A DNA stretch of 64,000 nt from Castor canadensis (lineage: Eukaryota; Chordata; Mammalia; Rodentia; Castoridae), in the NCBI RefSeq assembly GCF_047511655.1, contig NC_133392.1, positions 25,992,001 to 26,056,000 of the forward strand, read 5' to 3'. Under the pieces are notes generated by a model. The model made no database searches, was not told the origin of the DNA, and saw only the letters and a program-made list of their open reading frames with translations. Made by a program: the position numbers and the translations under genes. Position 1 is the stretch's first letter. Every line of letters begins with the position of its first letter. Shown here piece by piece: positions 1 through 10,300 of this stretch.

Positions 1-129
1 CTTGAAGATCCTGGTTCAAGGTCCTGTCACCGGCGCGGGACAGGGTAAAAGTCTGCCTTGGAAGGCGGGAATGGGGCTGCTTCGGGACTGGCTCCGAAGC
101 CTCCATTAGCTTGAGATTCTGGGGCGGAG

Positions 130-460
130 GTCTGGGAGGTGCTTGAACGCTGGGAGACCTGCGCGGAGTCTGGTGTGATGGGCGGAGCCGCGGCGTGGGG
201 GGCGGAGCTTCTGGCGGAACGGGGCGTGGTCGCGTGGTGGGCGGGGCCTTGGAGGGATGGGGCGGGCCGAGGCTCGGCTCCGGCCGCAGGAAGTAAATGC
301 GCCCGCAGGAGGTCTGGGGTTGGTTCCAGGCGCCGCGTCCGGCCTCCGCCGGAACTCCTGGCCTGGGCGGTGACTGGGTGCGGTTCCGAGCGTCCGAAGG
401 GCCAGGCCTCCGCGTTCCTGGACTGTAGGAGGCGGCGCGGGTGCGACGGGAGGGGCTGGG
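130..460 (+). promoter_or_regulatory. STN1: CpG-island promoter and probable non-coding exon 1 of STN1
   Basis: This stretch is rich in G+C and CpG, unlike the AT-rich intron that follows. It carries GC boxes (gggcgg near 180, gggcggggcc near 240, ggggcgggcc near 261) and an ETS-type site (gcaggaagta near 288-297). No TATA box is evident, as expected of a housekeeping promoter. The first coding exon of STN1 begins near 1184 and carries only about 60 bases of 5' UTR after its acceptor, so a separate non-coding first exon should lie in or next to this island. I could not fix its transcription start or its splice donor; several weak GT sites exist between 370 and 445. The promoter role is inferred from composition, motifs and distance to the gene. 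Confidence 0.75.
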
Positions 461-473
461 AATGGTTCCTTAA

Positions 474-762
474 TTTTTTTAGCGGCATGAGGTTTGAACT
501 CAAGGCCTCGCGCGTGCTAGGCACGCGCTCCACAGCTCGAGCCGCGCATCCAGCCGGTTTTTTGCCTTAATTATTTTTCAGGTAGGGTCTCCAGTTTTGC
601 CCCGGTCAGTCTTGGACCGAAATTCTCCTACATAGCTGAGATGACAGAGACACACGCCACCACACCTGGGTTATTGGTGGAGATGGGGTCTCGCTACCAT
701 TTTGCTGGGGCTGGCCTGCAACTCTAGATCTTACGGATCTCCCACTCCTGAGTAGCTGGACA
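474..762 (-). repeat. Composite SINE (ID-like unit plus B1/Alu-like monomers), antisense
   Basis: Read on the minus strand this ends in an A-rich tail (T run at 474-480), preceded by an ID-like unit (tttgaactcaaggcct at 491-507) and B1/Alu-like segments with 'cacgccaccacacctggg' and 'ctcctgagtagctgga'. It sits directly against the STN1 CpG island and is unusually rich in CpG. The ID part holds a perfect 8-bp stem with a 3-base loop (510-517 with 521-528), the CpG-rich form of the usual cttgctaggcaag segment. Confidence 0.8.
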
Positions 763-1183
763 ACATACGGGAAGCCGCGCACCGTGCTGCATGTTTTCGC
801 GCCGTGCTGCGGAACCTGTCCGGTTTTTGTTTCCTTTTTCCTTTTCTTGGCTCATTCTGAAAAGGGGAAGGTACAAGGATCTCATGGCCACGAGGGCGCC
901 CATTACTCCCTAGATCCACTCAATAAAAACGGTTTCAGGGTGCCGCTGTATGAAGGGTTCTCCCCAAGGTGGAAAGTTGTTTATCCCTTTCTAAGTTGGT
1001 ACGTTTGCGGTAGGGTCCTCACATGAGGAATGCACCTTTCCATAGCCTGTGGCATAGAGTTTGGCAGGGCCCTGGGGTTAATGCCTCCCAGAGTTGTAGA
1101 TGCCCATCTGGAAATAACTTCCCGACCAAGTCAACTTCACCCATGTTAGATGCCCTGCATCCTGACTTTTGTGTCTGATTTAG

Positions 1184-1377
1184 ATCCTTGACTCAGTGAA
1201 GCAGAGCCTTTGGGGTTAGCTGGATGCCACAGCCCTGCCTCTTGATGCAGTCTGAATCCAGCGGGAGTGAGAAGGAGACCCCGTGCCTCTTGTGGGGTTT
1301 GGATCCGGTGTTTCTAGCCTTTGCAAAACTCTACATCAGGGATATCCTGGGCATGAAGGAGTCCGGCCAAGTGCCAG
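1184..1377 (+). CDS. STN1: STN1 exon 2: end of 5' UTR and residues 1-44
   Basis: The acceptor is probably 'gtgtctgatttag' ending at 1183; an alternative AG ends at 1195. Coding starts at ATG 1245 and runs to G 1377, followed by donor gtatgt. It encodes the N-terminal helix region, with the highly conserved segment [19 protein letters not shown]. An in-frame ATG at 1224 would add seven residues; an in-frame stop at 1197-1199 closes the frame above it. Both ATGs have T at -3 and C at +4, so neither has a strong Kozak context. I chose 1245 because human STN1 starts at the matching Met-Gln. Confidence 0.93.
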
Positions 1378-4300
1378 GTATGTGGCTGATTAGCCTGAAG
1401 GATGCCTTGTGGTTCCTCTCTACCCCTTCCTCTCTCTCCCCAGAGCTACAGAAAACTGGACTCCCTCCACCCGAATGAGGTCATTCCTATGCAGTTAAAA
1501 ATCTAAAATTTTTTTTTAATTTAAGCAGATGTTGGCAGTAACTTTTGCACTGAGCAAGGGTTTTACCTGTTTAAGGTATTTATATTTTTTAATGTTCAGT
1601 TTGTTTTCTTTGCTCTTGTTAGAAATATCACCAGGCCTGGTATGCCTAGGCCTTGCTGTACCACTTAACCTGCCCTGGGCAAGTGACTCACTTTCTGTAA
1701 AGCTCAGGTTTCTCTTTTGTAAGAATGGGCATTAGCCATGCCTGATCTTCTTGGGGGAAGTTGATTTTGTTGTTGTTTTTATTTGTTTATTTGTTTTGGG
1801 AGTACTGGGGTTTGGACTCAGGGCCTTGCATTTAGTAGGCTAGTACTTATTAGGCTAACACTCTACCAACTGAGCCAAGCCCCCAGCCCTTTTTGCTTTA
1901 GTTATTTTTCAGAAAGGTTCTCATGTTTTTGCAATTCTTTTACCTATGCCTGCAAGTGACTGGGATTACAGGCACAGGCTACTGTGTCTGGTCTGTTTTG
2001 TTTTGAATTAATTAGAATCAAAATAATGCAAACTTTTTTGGAGGAGGACTGACTTGTTCACCTGTGTTGGAGTGGGTGGGTGCTCAAGAAACAGTAATTG
2101 AAGCAGCAAAGTATTATATATATCAAGTTGTTTTTGTTTTTGTTTTTCTAGTGGTATTGTGGTTTGAACTTGACCTTGGGGTTGCTAGGTAGGCACTTTA
2201 CCACTTGAGCCTCTCTACCAGCCCTGCATGTAAAGTTTTACAAAGTGTTTTTTTTTTTTTTTTTTCCTTCAGTCCTGGAGTTTGAACTCTAGGCCTACAC
2301 CTTGAGCCACTCCACCAGCCCTTTTTTTGTGATGGAGTTTTTCAAGATAGGGCTGGCTTCAAACCAAGATCCTCCTAATCTCTGTTTCCTGAGTAGCTAG
2401 GATTACAGGTGTGAGCTACCAGTGCCCAGCTCTCAAAGTTTTTATTAGAGTAGTGGTTGCTAGAGATAGACTTATACCTAACACTGTAACAGAAAAACAG
2501 ATTTGAATAATTTGAGTAGCTGTGGGTGGGCCTTCATGTGTTTACTGTGCCATGTGAGAAGTTTGGTTAAACTCTTGTTGCTATTTTGAGTGAAGCTTTC
2601 CAGTCAGACTTTCTGTACAGTCAGCCATGAGTCAGAAGTAGTCAAGAATCAAGTAGCCCCAGTTTTCATGAGATGAGGTTTTGTGGGATTCCGGTTAACA
2701 CGCACAGATGCGTTTAGATGGCCTTCCACTAAAGCCTTTTGGACAGATTGTTCACCACACCTTTGTTTCCTAATTATAGTTGAACATGGTCTGGGTTTTT
2801 CCCTTTGGAGGACAGCCAACCTCTCCCATAGTTTTCCATTTTCCAGAACAATCTGGCGTTCTTCACAGCTCATCTCTTCAGGAAGAAATTAAGTCACAGC
2901 AAATACTCCCTTGCTGAAAGATCTGTGCATGAGCATGAGTAATGGGGCCACCATGGGGCGTAACTCTTCCCGTTGGCAAAGACTGTGATGCTGTATTAAA
3001 CCAAACTATGAAAACTAGCATTGGTCATCTTCACTGTATCACTGCTAAGAATGTCTCAGATGTGTTTTTTAAAAAGAAACCCCATGGTTGAAGCAAGCAT
3101 CAACCATAATTTTTGAGTGATTTTCTTTCATATTCTCTCTGTTTTGTTTTGCTACCTTGCCCAGGCTGGTATCCTACTCACCATCCTGTTGCCTGGAATT
3201 ACAAGGAAATTATGCTCATCTTAGAGTGAATTTCTTTGGAGTACACTATTGGGTTCTAAGGGATAGGAAATGACAGCCGTCTAGGTTTTGACTAGTTGGT
3301 TTGCCATAAAGAAAAACATGTGACTACATAAAAGTTACAAATGTTTAAATGGCTAAGAGTATCTGAAACAAAATAACAAAGGTTAATCAAAAAATGACAA
3401 AACATGAAACAAATGGGTTTGTAAAGTATTGGATGGCCTTTGTCCTTGGTCCTGGGTGGTAACCTCTAAATCCTTGGAATTTCCTGAGTGATTGGATTGT
3501 TTTTGTTATCTGTGATGAACCCTTAGACCACACCTGAGTTTATGCTAATAAACTCAGCCCCTAGTTTTAGGATGGGGCTGTCTACACCCAAAAGATCAAT
3601 TCTGTGATTAGAGGACTAGGGTTTGATGGAATCAATTAATCATGCCTATATTACAAAACCTCTATAAAAACTCTGAACACTGAGGCTCCATGAGCTTCTC
3701 TGGTTAGTAGTCATACATTAATATGCCAGAGGGTATGATGTCCTGAAGACAGAAGTTTCATGTTTGGACCCCCGAGACCTTGTCCTATACCATCTCTTCA
3801 TTTTTAGCTGGTCCTGATTTGTTCCCTTTACTATAAAACTATAGCACCTTCCTGGGTTCTGTTAGTTTTAGCAAATTATCAAACCTGAGGGTGTCACGGA
3901 AACTGCCAGGTTTTTAGCAAGTTGGTCAAAACGTGCAGGTGACCTGAGGATCCCCACAAAACTTGGGACTAGTGACTGAAGTGAAGGTAGTTTTAAGAGG
4001 GACTGTGCTCTAAATTTGGGAAATTTAACAGTAACTTAACTAGGTAGTGTTAGATTTGTATTGAACAATGTCATCTCCCTAAATCTGTGAATTTAGGGCT
4101 TACCTAACTAAAAATACTGTGAAGTTTGACTGTGGTGGTAGTGATATTTAGTTTTGGGGTTTTATTTTGCATTTAAAAAACTATTTTCAATAACAACTCA
4201 TAACATACAGAAATGGTCTTTGTTTTGTCTCTGTTATGTCAGACTTTAAACAATGAGCTGTGTGTGAGGAAAAACAGGCTGCCTTATTTCCCCTGCTTTT

Positions 4301-7300
4301 ACATCACAAGCAGCACAAAACCTCTGTAACCCCAAAGGGTAGGGGTTTTTTCACCTCTAGCAAGCAAGCAGTCAGTTCTGCAGTGGAACAGCAGTTGGGT
4401 TCTTCTCATCCACATGTTCCGTTAATTTGCTTATGTGACTCACAGTACTCAGGGAAATACTTAAAACTTCCTGGTTTGTTATGAAGGACATTACAAAGGA
4501 ATGTAGACGAAGAGATACATGGACGAGGTATGGGAAATGTGACATGGAATTTTCATGCCCTCTCCAGGTACATCACCCCCCCAGGAGCCTTTCTCAGCTA
4601 TTTAGAAGTTTTCAGAACCCTATGTTTTTGGGGTTCTTATGCTGAAATCATTACATAGGCATGATGGAAGCATGAACCATATTGAAATGTGATTGGACAA
4701 GAGGGGTATGATCTAATGCTCAAAGACTGAGTCAGGAAACAGCATGGCCTATCCAGAGTCTTCTTGGCCTTTCTGTGCAGGATATGGGGCAGGAACTCTC
4801 TGGAATGATGAGGCTCTTAAGACTTACTATCAGACAAAGTAGGTCAAGGAATTTCTTTATGGCCAGCTAAAGGTGGCAAAAGATTAGAGTTTCTATCACC
4901 TGTCTTAGGGACAGAATTAAAAACCAGGAACTATAGACCAAAACCAAAAAATATTTATCATGGTATCACAATAGCAGATACTTTATTTAGGTCATCATAC
5001 AATACAATGAAGTTGAAGTAACATACATCTCACAGTTCCTCATCCACAGATACAACCAATCTAGAATTTAAAATATTTGGCAATGTTGAGTGCCAATGGC
5101 TCACGCCTATAATCCTAGCTACTCAGAAGGCAGAGATCAGGCGGATGGCGGTTCAAAGCCAGCCTGGGCAAATAGTTCTGTGAGATCATATCTCAAAAAA
5201 ACCCTTTACAAAAAAGGGCTGGTGGAGTGGCTCAAAGTGTAGGCCCTGAATTCAAACCCCAGTACCGCAAAAAAAAAAAGGGCTGGTGGAGTGGCTCAAG
5301 GTGAAGGCCCTGAGTTCAAACAATACAGACTTGTCATTGTGCCCTAAACAATACAGTATAACAACTGTTTATATAGTATTTTCACTGTATAGGTATGATA
5401 AGTCATCTAGAGATGATTTTAAATATTTGGGAGGATATGGGTAGGTTATTTTGAAGTACTGTGCCATTTTATATATAAGGGACTAAAACATCCCTTAACC
5501 ACAGGAGGTCCTGGAATCAATCCCCCCTAGATACCTAGGGATGACTATAATTCATAAGAATTATGTTAAATGAATCTATATTTTAAAATATCTTAGGTAT
5601 TTTTAACACTATCATTCTTCAATAAGAGCATTTATAGCATCAATAAAATCACAACAGTTAAACTGAAAAGAGATCAAACCAAAGTACATTTTTGCTTTTT
5701 TTTGGTCCATATTGGGGTTTGAACTCACAGCTTTGCACTTACTAGGCAGGTGCTCTACCACTTGAGCCACATCCCTAACCCCAACAAAAGCACTTTTAAA
5801 GAGAGAAAACAAATGTCTTGCTGTGTTGTGGATGTTTAGGGTCAGCTGCTGCCTGTCCCCCTGAATCACTAGGCCTTCCCAGCTTGACCTTTTTCTTCTT
5901 GGCGTACAGGGGATCTTGTTCTTGGTACAAGTAACCTGGTACTGTGGACCTCTGTGGGCTATGTATGGAATAGTAGAGCAGAAGGGCCACTTGGAAAAGG
6001 CTGGAGCATGACCTTGATGCCAATAAACATTTGTCTGTTGAGATCATGTTCTTTTCTTAACTCAGTGAGCTTTCTCTCAATCGACAGAGCAGCACCCAGC
6101 TCCCTTGAGCTCAGTTCTCAGAAGATGAAAGGAAGTGGTTCACTCATTCTTCTGTGTCTTCAGCCATCTACCTGTGGAGACCGAGCACCTCATTTGTGTG
6201 GGTCATGTTTCCTACACTTACAGAAGTTTCTGTATTTCTAAGCAATGCATTTCCCCCTCAGTCCGTTTCTTGGAGTTTTTTCATTCAAACCATCTGTTTT
6301 ATTTTTTTTTTTCCTGCAGTTCTCTATTGTTCTGTGATGCTTTTGAGCTATTTTTTGCATCAGTCCTTTGGGATTGGAAGGATTTTGTTGCGTCCTCAAG
6401 TGACTGTGTCCTTGGAGCCGAGCCATTATCAGTCCATGTAGTGGAAGTTTATGGGGCCCATGTTTTTTTTTTTTTCAGGGAAGTCTGCTGTATCCTCATG
6501 TGAAGATTTTTATTAAGTGTGACTGAATACAGAGTATGTAACATCCCCAAGGTTTCCCAAGGTGCCTTGGGGATGTGATTGGCTTGTGCCGTTAATCTAG
6601 TCTTCATACTGTCGTTTGCATGTACTTTATTCCAGGTAGCATAAAGTCTTGACATTTTGTGAGTTTTCTGTGAATCCATATTGTTCCCAGTCAATCCAAG
6701 TGTTCCTGAATGGGGGCAACTCTTTTGGAGGTGACCCAGTGACCTGGGCTACTTCCCCTGTGTGGCCCTGCCATAGTCAGCTCATGGCCCCCAAGGTTGC
6801 TCTGAGGATGGTCTCCCATCCCCCTACCATGCCATCTTTAGAAGTCCACCTCCACAGGGGAAAGGGGCTGCCTTGGCTAAACTTGCTGCATTTTCTTTTT
6901 CCAAGCCACATCTGCTCTCCTGGAACTTCTCTGGCAGACTGAGTCTCAGCAGCAGCTTGTCTAAACCTGGGACTCTGCCCTGAGTGACTCATCCACAATC
7001 TGTGTCCTCAAGGGAAAGAAGCAGCAGCCAGTCTCCGGGTTCAGGCCACAGATTCCCCTATGGGTTGGAATCCGGAGGCTTTGACCAGTCTTGGTCATGA
7101 GGGGAGAGTGGCCAAATGCCTTAAGTGACTGTGGCTTCTTTGTTTACAAGCCACATTTCCTTTTTATTTAAAAAGAAAAAGCCCATCAGAAAGTTTATAA
7201 CCTGCTTCCGAAGGTAAAGAACCCAACCATCGTGGGTGGAAGAGGTTGGGGAGGATTCTAGTCAGGAATCAGTTGGTGACAGGAGCACGCACACTGCACT

Positions 7301-10300
7301 TAGACTGAAAAGGGGGAACTCAATTGGACCATGGGGGCAGTCCAGCAGGGAGGTTCTGCAGGAACCAGCCAGCTCTGGAACCACAGTTGTGAATTGGGCT
7401 CATGGCTCCCAGATCAGAGAAAGGCTATAGGAGTGGTGGAACAACTCAAGTGGTAGAGTACCTACCTAACATGAGGCCCTGACTTCAAGCTCCAGTACCA
7501 CCAAAAAAATATAGAAAAAGGCTGTGGGTCAGTAATAGGTCACCCTCTCAGGTTTCTCCTCTAGCAGAAATTTGCCTGCCAGCATCTGTAGCCTAGGTTT
7601 TGAAAACAGCTTTAAAAAAGAACTTTGTGAGTTGTAATCTGCTGACCCCAGTGGTAGTGTTTTGTAATCTAGGTATCATCTCCTTTTTTTACAAAGAAAA
7701 AAAAAAGGCCCTTGCCAGTTCAAGGAAGAGAGGACCAGTTTCTTAGAAATGCATATTAAAAAAAAAGCCAAAGCAGCCATTCTCATGGTTTCCTTTCTCT
7801 TTCCCTTGCCCACTTACAACAGTACTGGTTGGTGCAATCGTGGGGTGACTATTTTGGGGCCCTATGAACTTCTCCATGGAGGTGGATTTCCTATCACAAG
7901 TAGAAAGTAGATTCACCAAATCTAGTTGAGCAACACTGGTTTTCTCTTTTCTGTACTAGCACAAGCTTCTTTAAGGCTAAGCTTTCTTCTCTGACCCTTG
8001 AGGGAAAGACCTCTAAATTTCCTGGAGCCTGTGATTTGTCAAGGACTGACTTAAGACTAGAACTTCAGCAAACAGCCTGCCTTTTGACGCTCCCCACCCC
8101 CCAACAGGCTTTTAATGAAGCAGAATGTAATCATATGTTATACAGACTTTGCTTTTTCTAATTTCAGGTATATTTTTTTATAATGGGCATCCAATAAAAC
8201 AGGTAGATATCCTGGGAACTGTCATTGGAGTGAAAGAAAGAGATGCCTTCTACAGTTATGGAGGTAAGAGTGATTGTGTCTGAAACTGAGTTCATATAGA
8301 AAGTCCCCACTTCGCTGAAAGTTGAGTTTCAGATCAGCTGGGGACCCTCACAAAGCCTGCTGCTCTGTTGGGACTTCTTGGAGCCCCACATATGGACTAG
8401 TGTAAAATGAGACCACACGTAAGAATGATACTGATAAATATTGTGAAGTGACTGTTGCTAGGGAGTGAGGAGGTGGAAGAATTAAAATACAGGAGTCTAA
8501 GATACGTGACACCTGCAGGCATAGCTATAAATAGCGAAGGGTGGAAAGATGTCTGTAGTCATACCTTTACAAAGAAGAGGCCAGGTTCATGTAAAAGTAG
8601 ACTCTTTAAGAAGGCAAGGAGATGTTAAAAATCATTTTAAAAGGTTTATATCCAGGACAGTTGGGGGAAAAAAAAAAGCCTTTTGGTACTCAAAGAGGTA
8701 AGTATTCATTATCAGAAAATTTCCTTTTTCTTGTGGTGATGGAACCTAAATAAAAAGTTTCTAGGTTTTAGGCACTAAAGATTTTCTAGAATGTGATTTG
8801 GTGTAGTGGATGTTGACTTTTTTGACTTTAATATAAATATTTTAATACATTGCCTTGTGCAACTCCAAGATTCTCCATAATTAAGAGGCCATGCTGGATG
8901 TTTGTTGGGAAGTTTAACTTTCAGTTCCAAACCTTTGCTATAATTGACATTGTCACTCTTTGTGGTGTTGCCCTGTATTTGTATTCTTGCTCTACTTGGG
9001 GAAAGATAGGAATTGAACTTAGCAACCAAGAGCATTTCTTTGACACTCTATGCATGATTGATGATTTATAGATACAGTATCATTATATTTTTTCAACATT
9101 TGTTCATTGTTTATTTTCCTGAAGATAATTGTCTTGTGCTTATAAAATAACATGTGAGCGATGAGATCTCATGTTCTGTCAGGCTTTCCCATACTGACCC
9201 GCTTCATAGCTTTATTTTACCAAAGATACTGGTCCTGTTTTTCTCCAAGACAACTCAACAAACATTTGCTAAGTTCTGACAGTGTACCGAGATGTGGGCA
9301 AGTACATTGTGTGTAGTACAACAAACTCCAAGTACCAATGATGAAATAATAGTGTATTTCGGTTTATGAAGCACTTTACATTCATCATTTCATGAGTTGT
9401 TTGACATAGAAGGAGCAGATATTATTTCCATTTTGTAGATGAAAAACCAAAGCCTATAACTTGTTCAGCATTCCACTGGTAGAGATTTGTGGGTGCAGTC
9501 TGCTGTTTACTGACCCTGCTGTACTCTGCTCTTTGTATATACCTCACATTGATTTTTCTCTTCCCCATCTCCTTCCTTTTCCAGTCTCCTGCCCCCACAT
9601 CAGCTGGATTTGGTTTTTAGTTTTCTGTTTTCAGATCAAATAAATGAGGCTATTGAGGGCTTTAGTCCGGGCCCTAGAACCAAGCCAGAATTAGGCCTGC
9701 GCCCTAATGGATCTTCACTTAACCCTTCTACCATTATGAAAAGATTAAGGTGATAACATTTGATTCTTCTGTAAGAAGCCTTCCTCTGAATGGGTATTGT
9801 GAGAGGACGACACATCTGTGGGTTGCAGGAACTGGCAATATGGAAGTAATTGAGAGCAGAAACACTTCAGTGACTTCAGCTCTTGTTTGGCCTGCTCAAA
9901 TGGAGAGCTGCTTCTGTCCCTGCTTCCTTAGGCCTACCTTGGCTCACAGACCACCTTCCAGGTGGTCACTCCCTGCTGCCAAAGGTCCTGCTTCCCCTCA
10001 CTCACCGCAGGCCCATGCCAGGGATGCTTCTGCCCACACTGACTTGTCTCATTGCCCCACCACAGAGGATGTGGTACTGCACGTGGTACTCCGGCATCAG
10101 CAGCAGGTCTCAAGGACCCTGGCACAGGGTCTGTTGGGAGAGGCTACAACAGGGAAGTCAGGGTTTGGGAGCAATGCCCATGGTGCATGGAGTACCTGGC
10201 AGCAACTCAAGCTTAGACTGGAATCTTGGGAGGCTCCAGTCAAGACCAGAATGAACTTACAGTTTCCTAGAAGAAACATTCATCTGCTCTTTTTTTTTTT

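Larger units (their letters stand above)
1378..8167 (+). other. STN1 intron 2
   Basis: A GT-AG intron of about 6.8 kb. It holds several SINEs (listed separately), an ERVL-type LTR at about 3430-4060, a perfect hairpin at 6541-6576, and otherwise unique or unrecognised DNA. The stretches 2440-3140, 4060-5085, 5790-7420 and 7510-8160 carry no gene I can support. Confidence 0.85.

Noticed and set aside
130-460. Bidirectional promoter shared with SLK
   Set aside because: In human SLK starts tens of kilobases away from STN1, and no SLK coding sequence lies at the left edge of this window.
3430-4060. A complete endogenous retrovirus around the LTR
   Set aside because: I see no second LTR and no gag, pol or env frame nearby; it is best read as a solo LTR.
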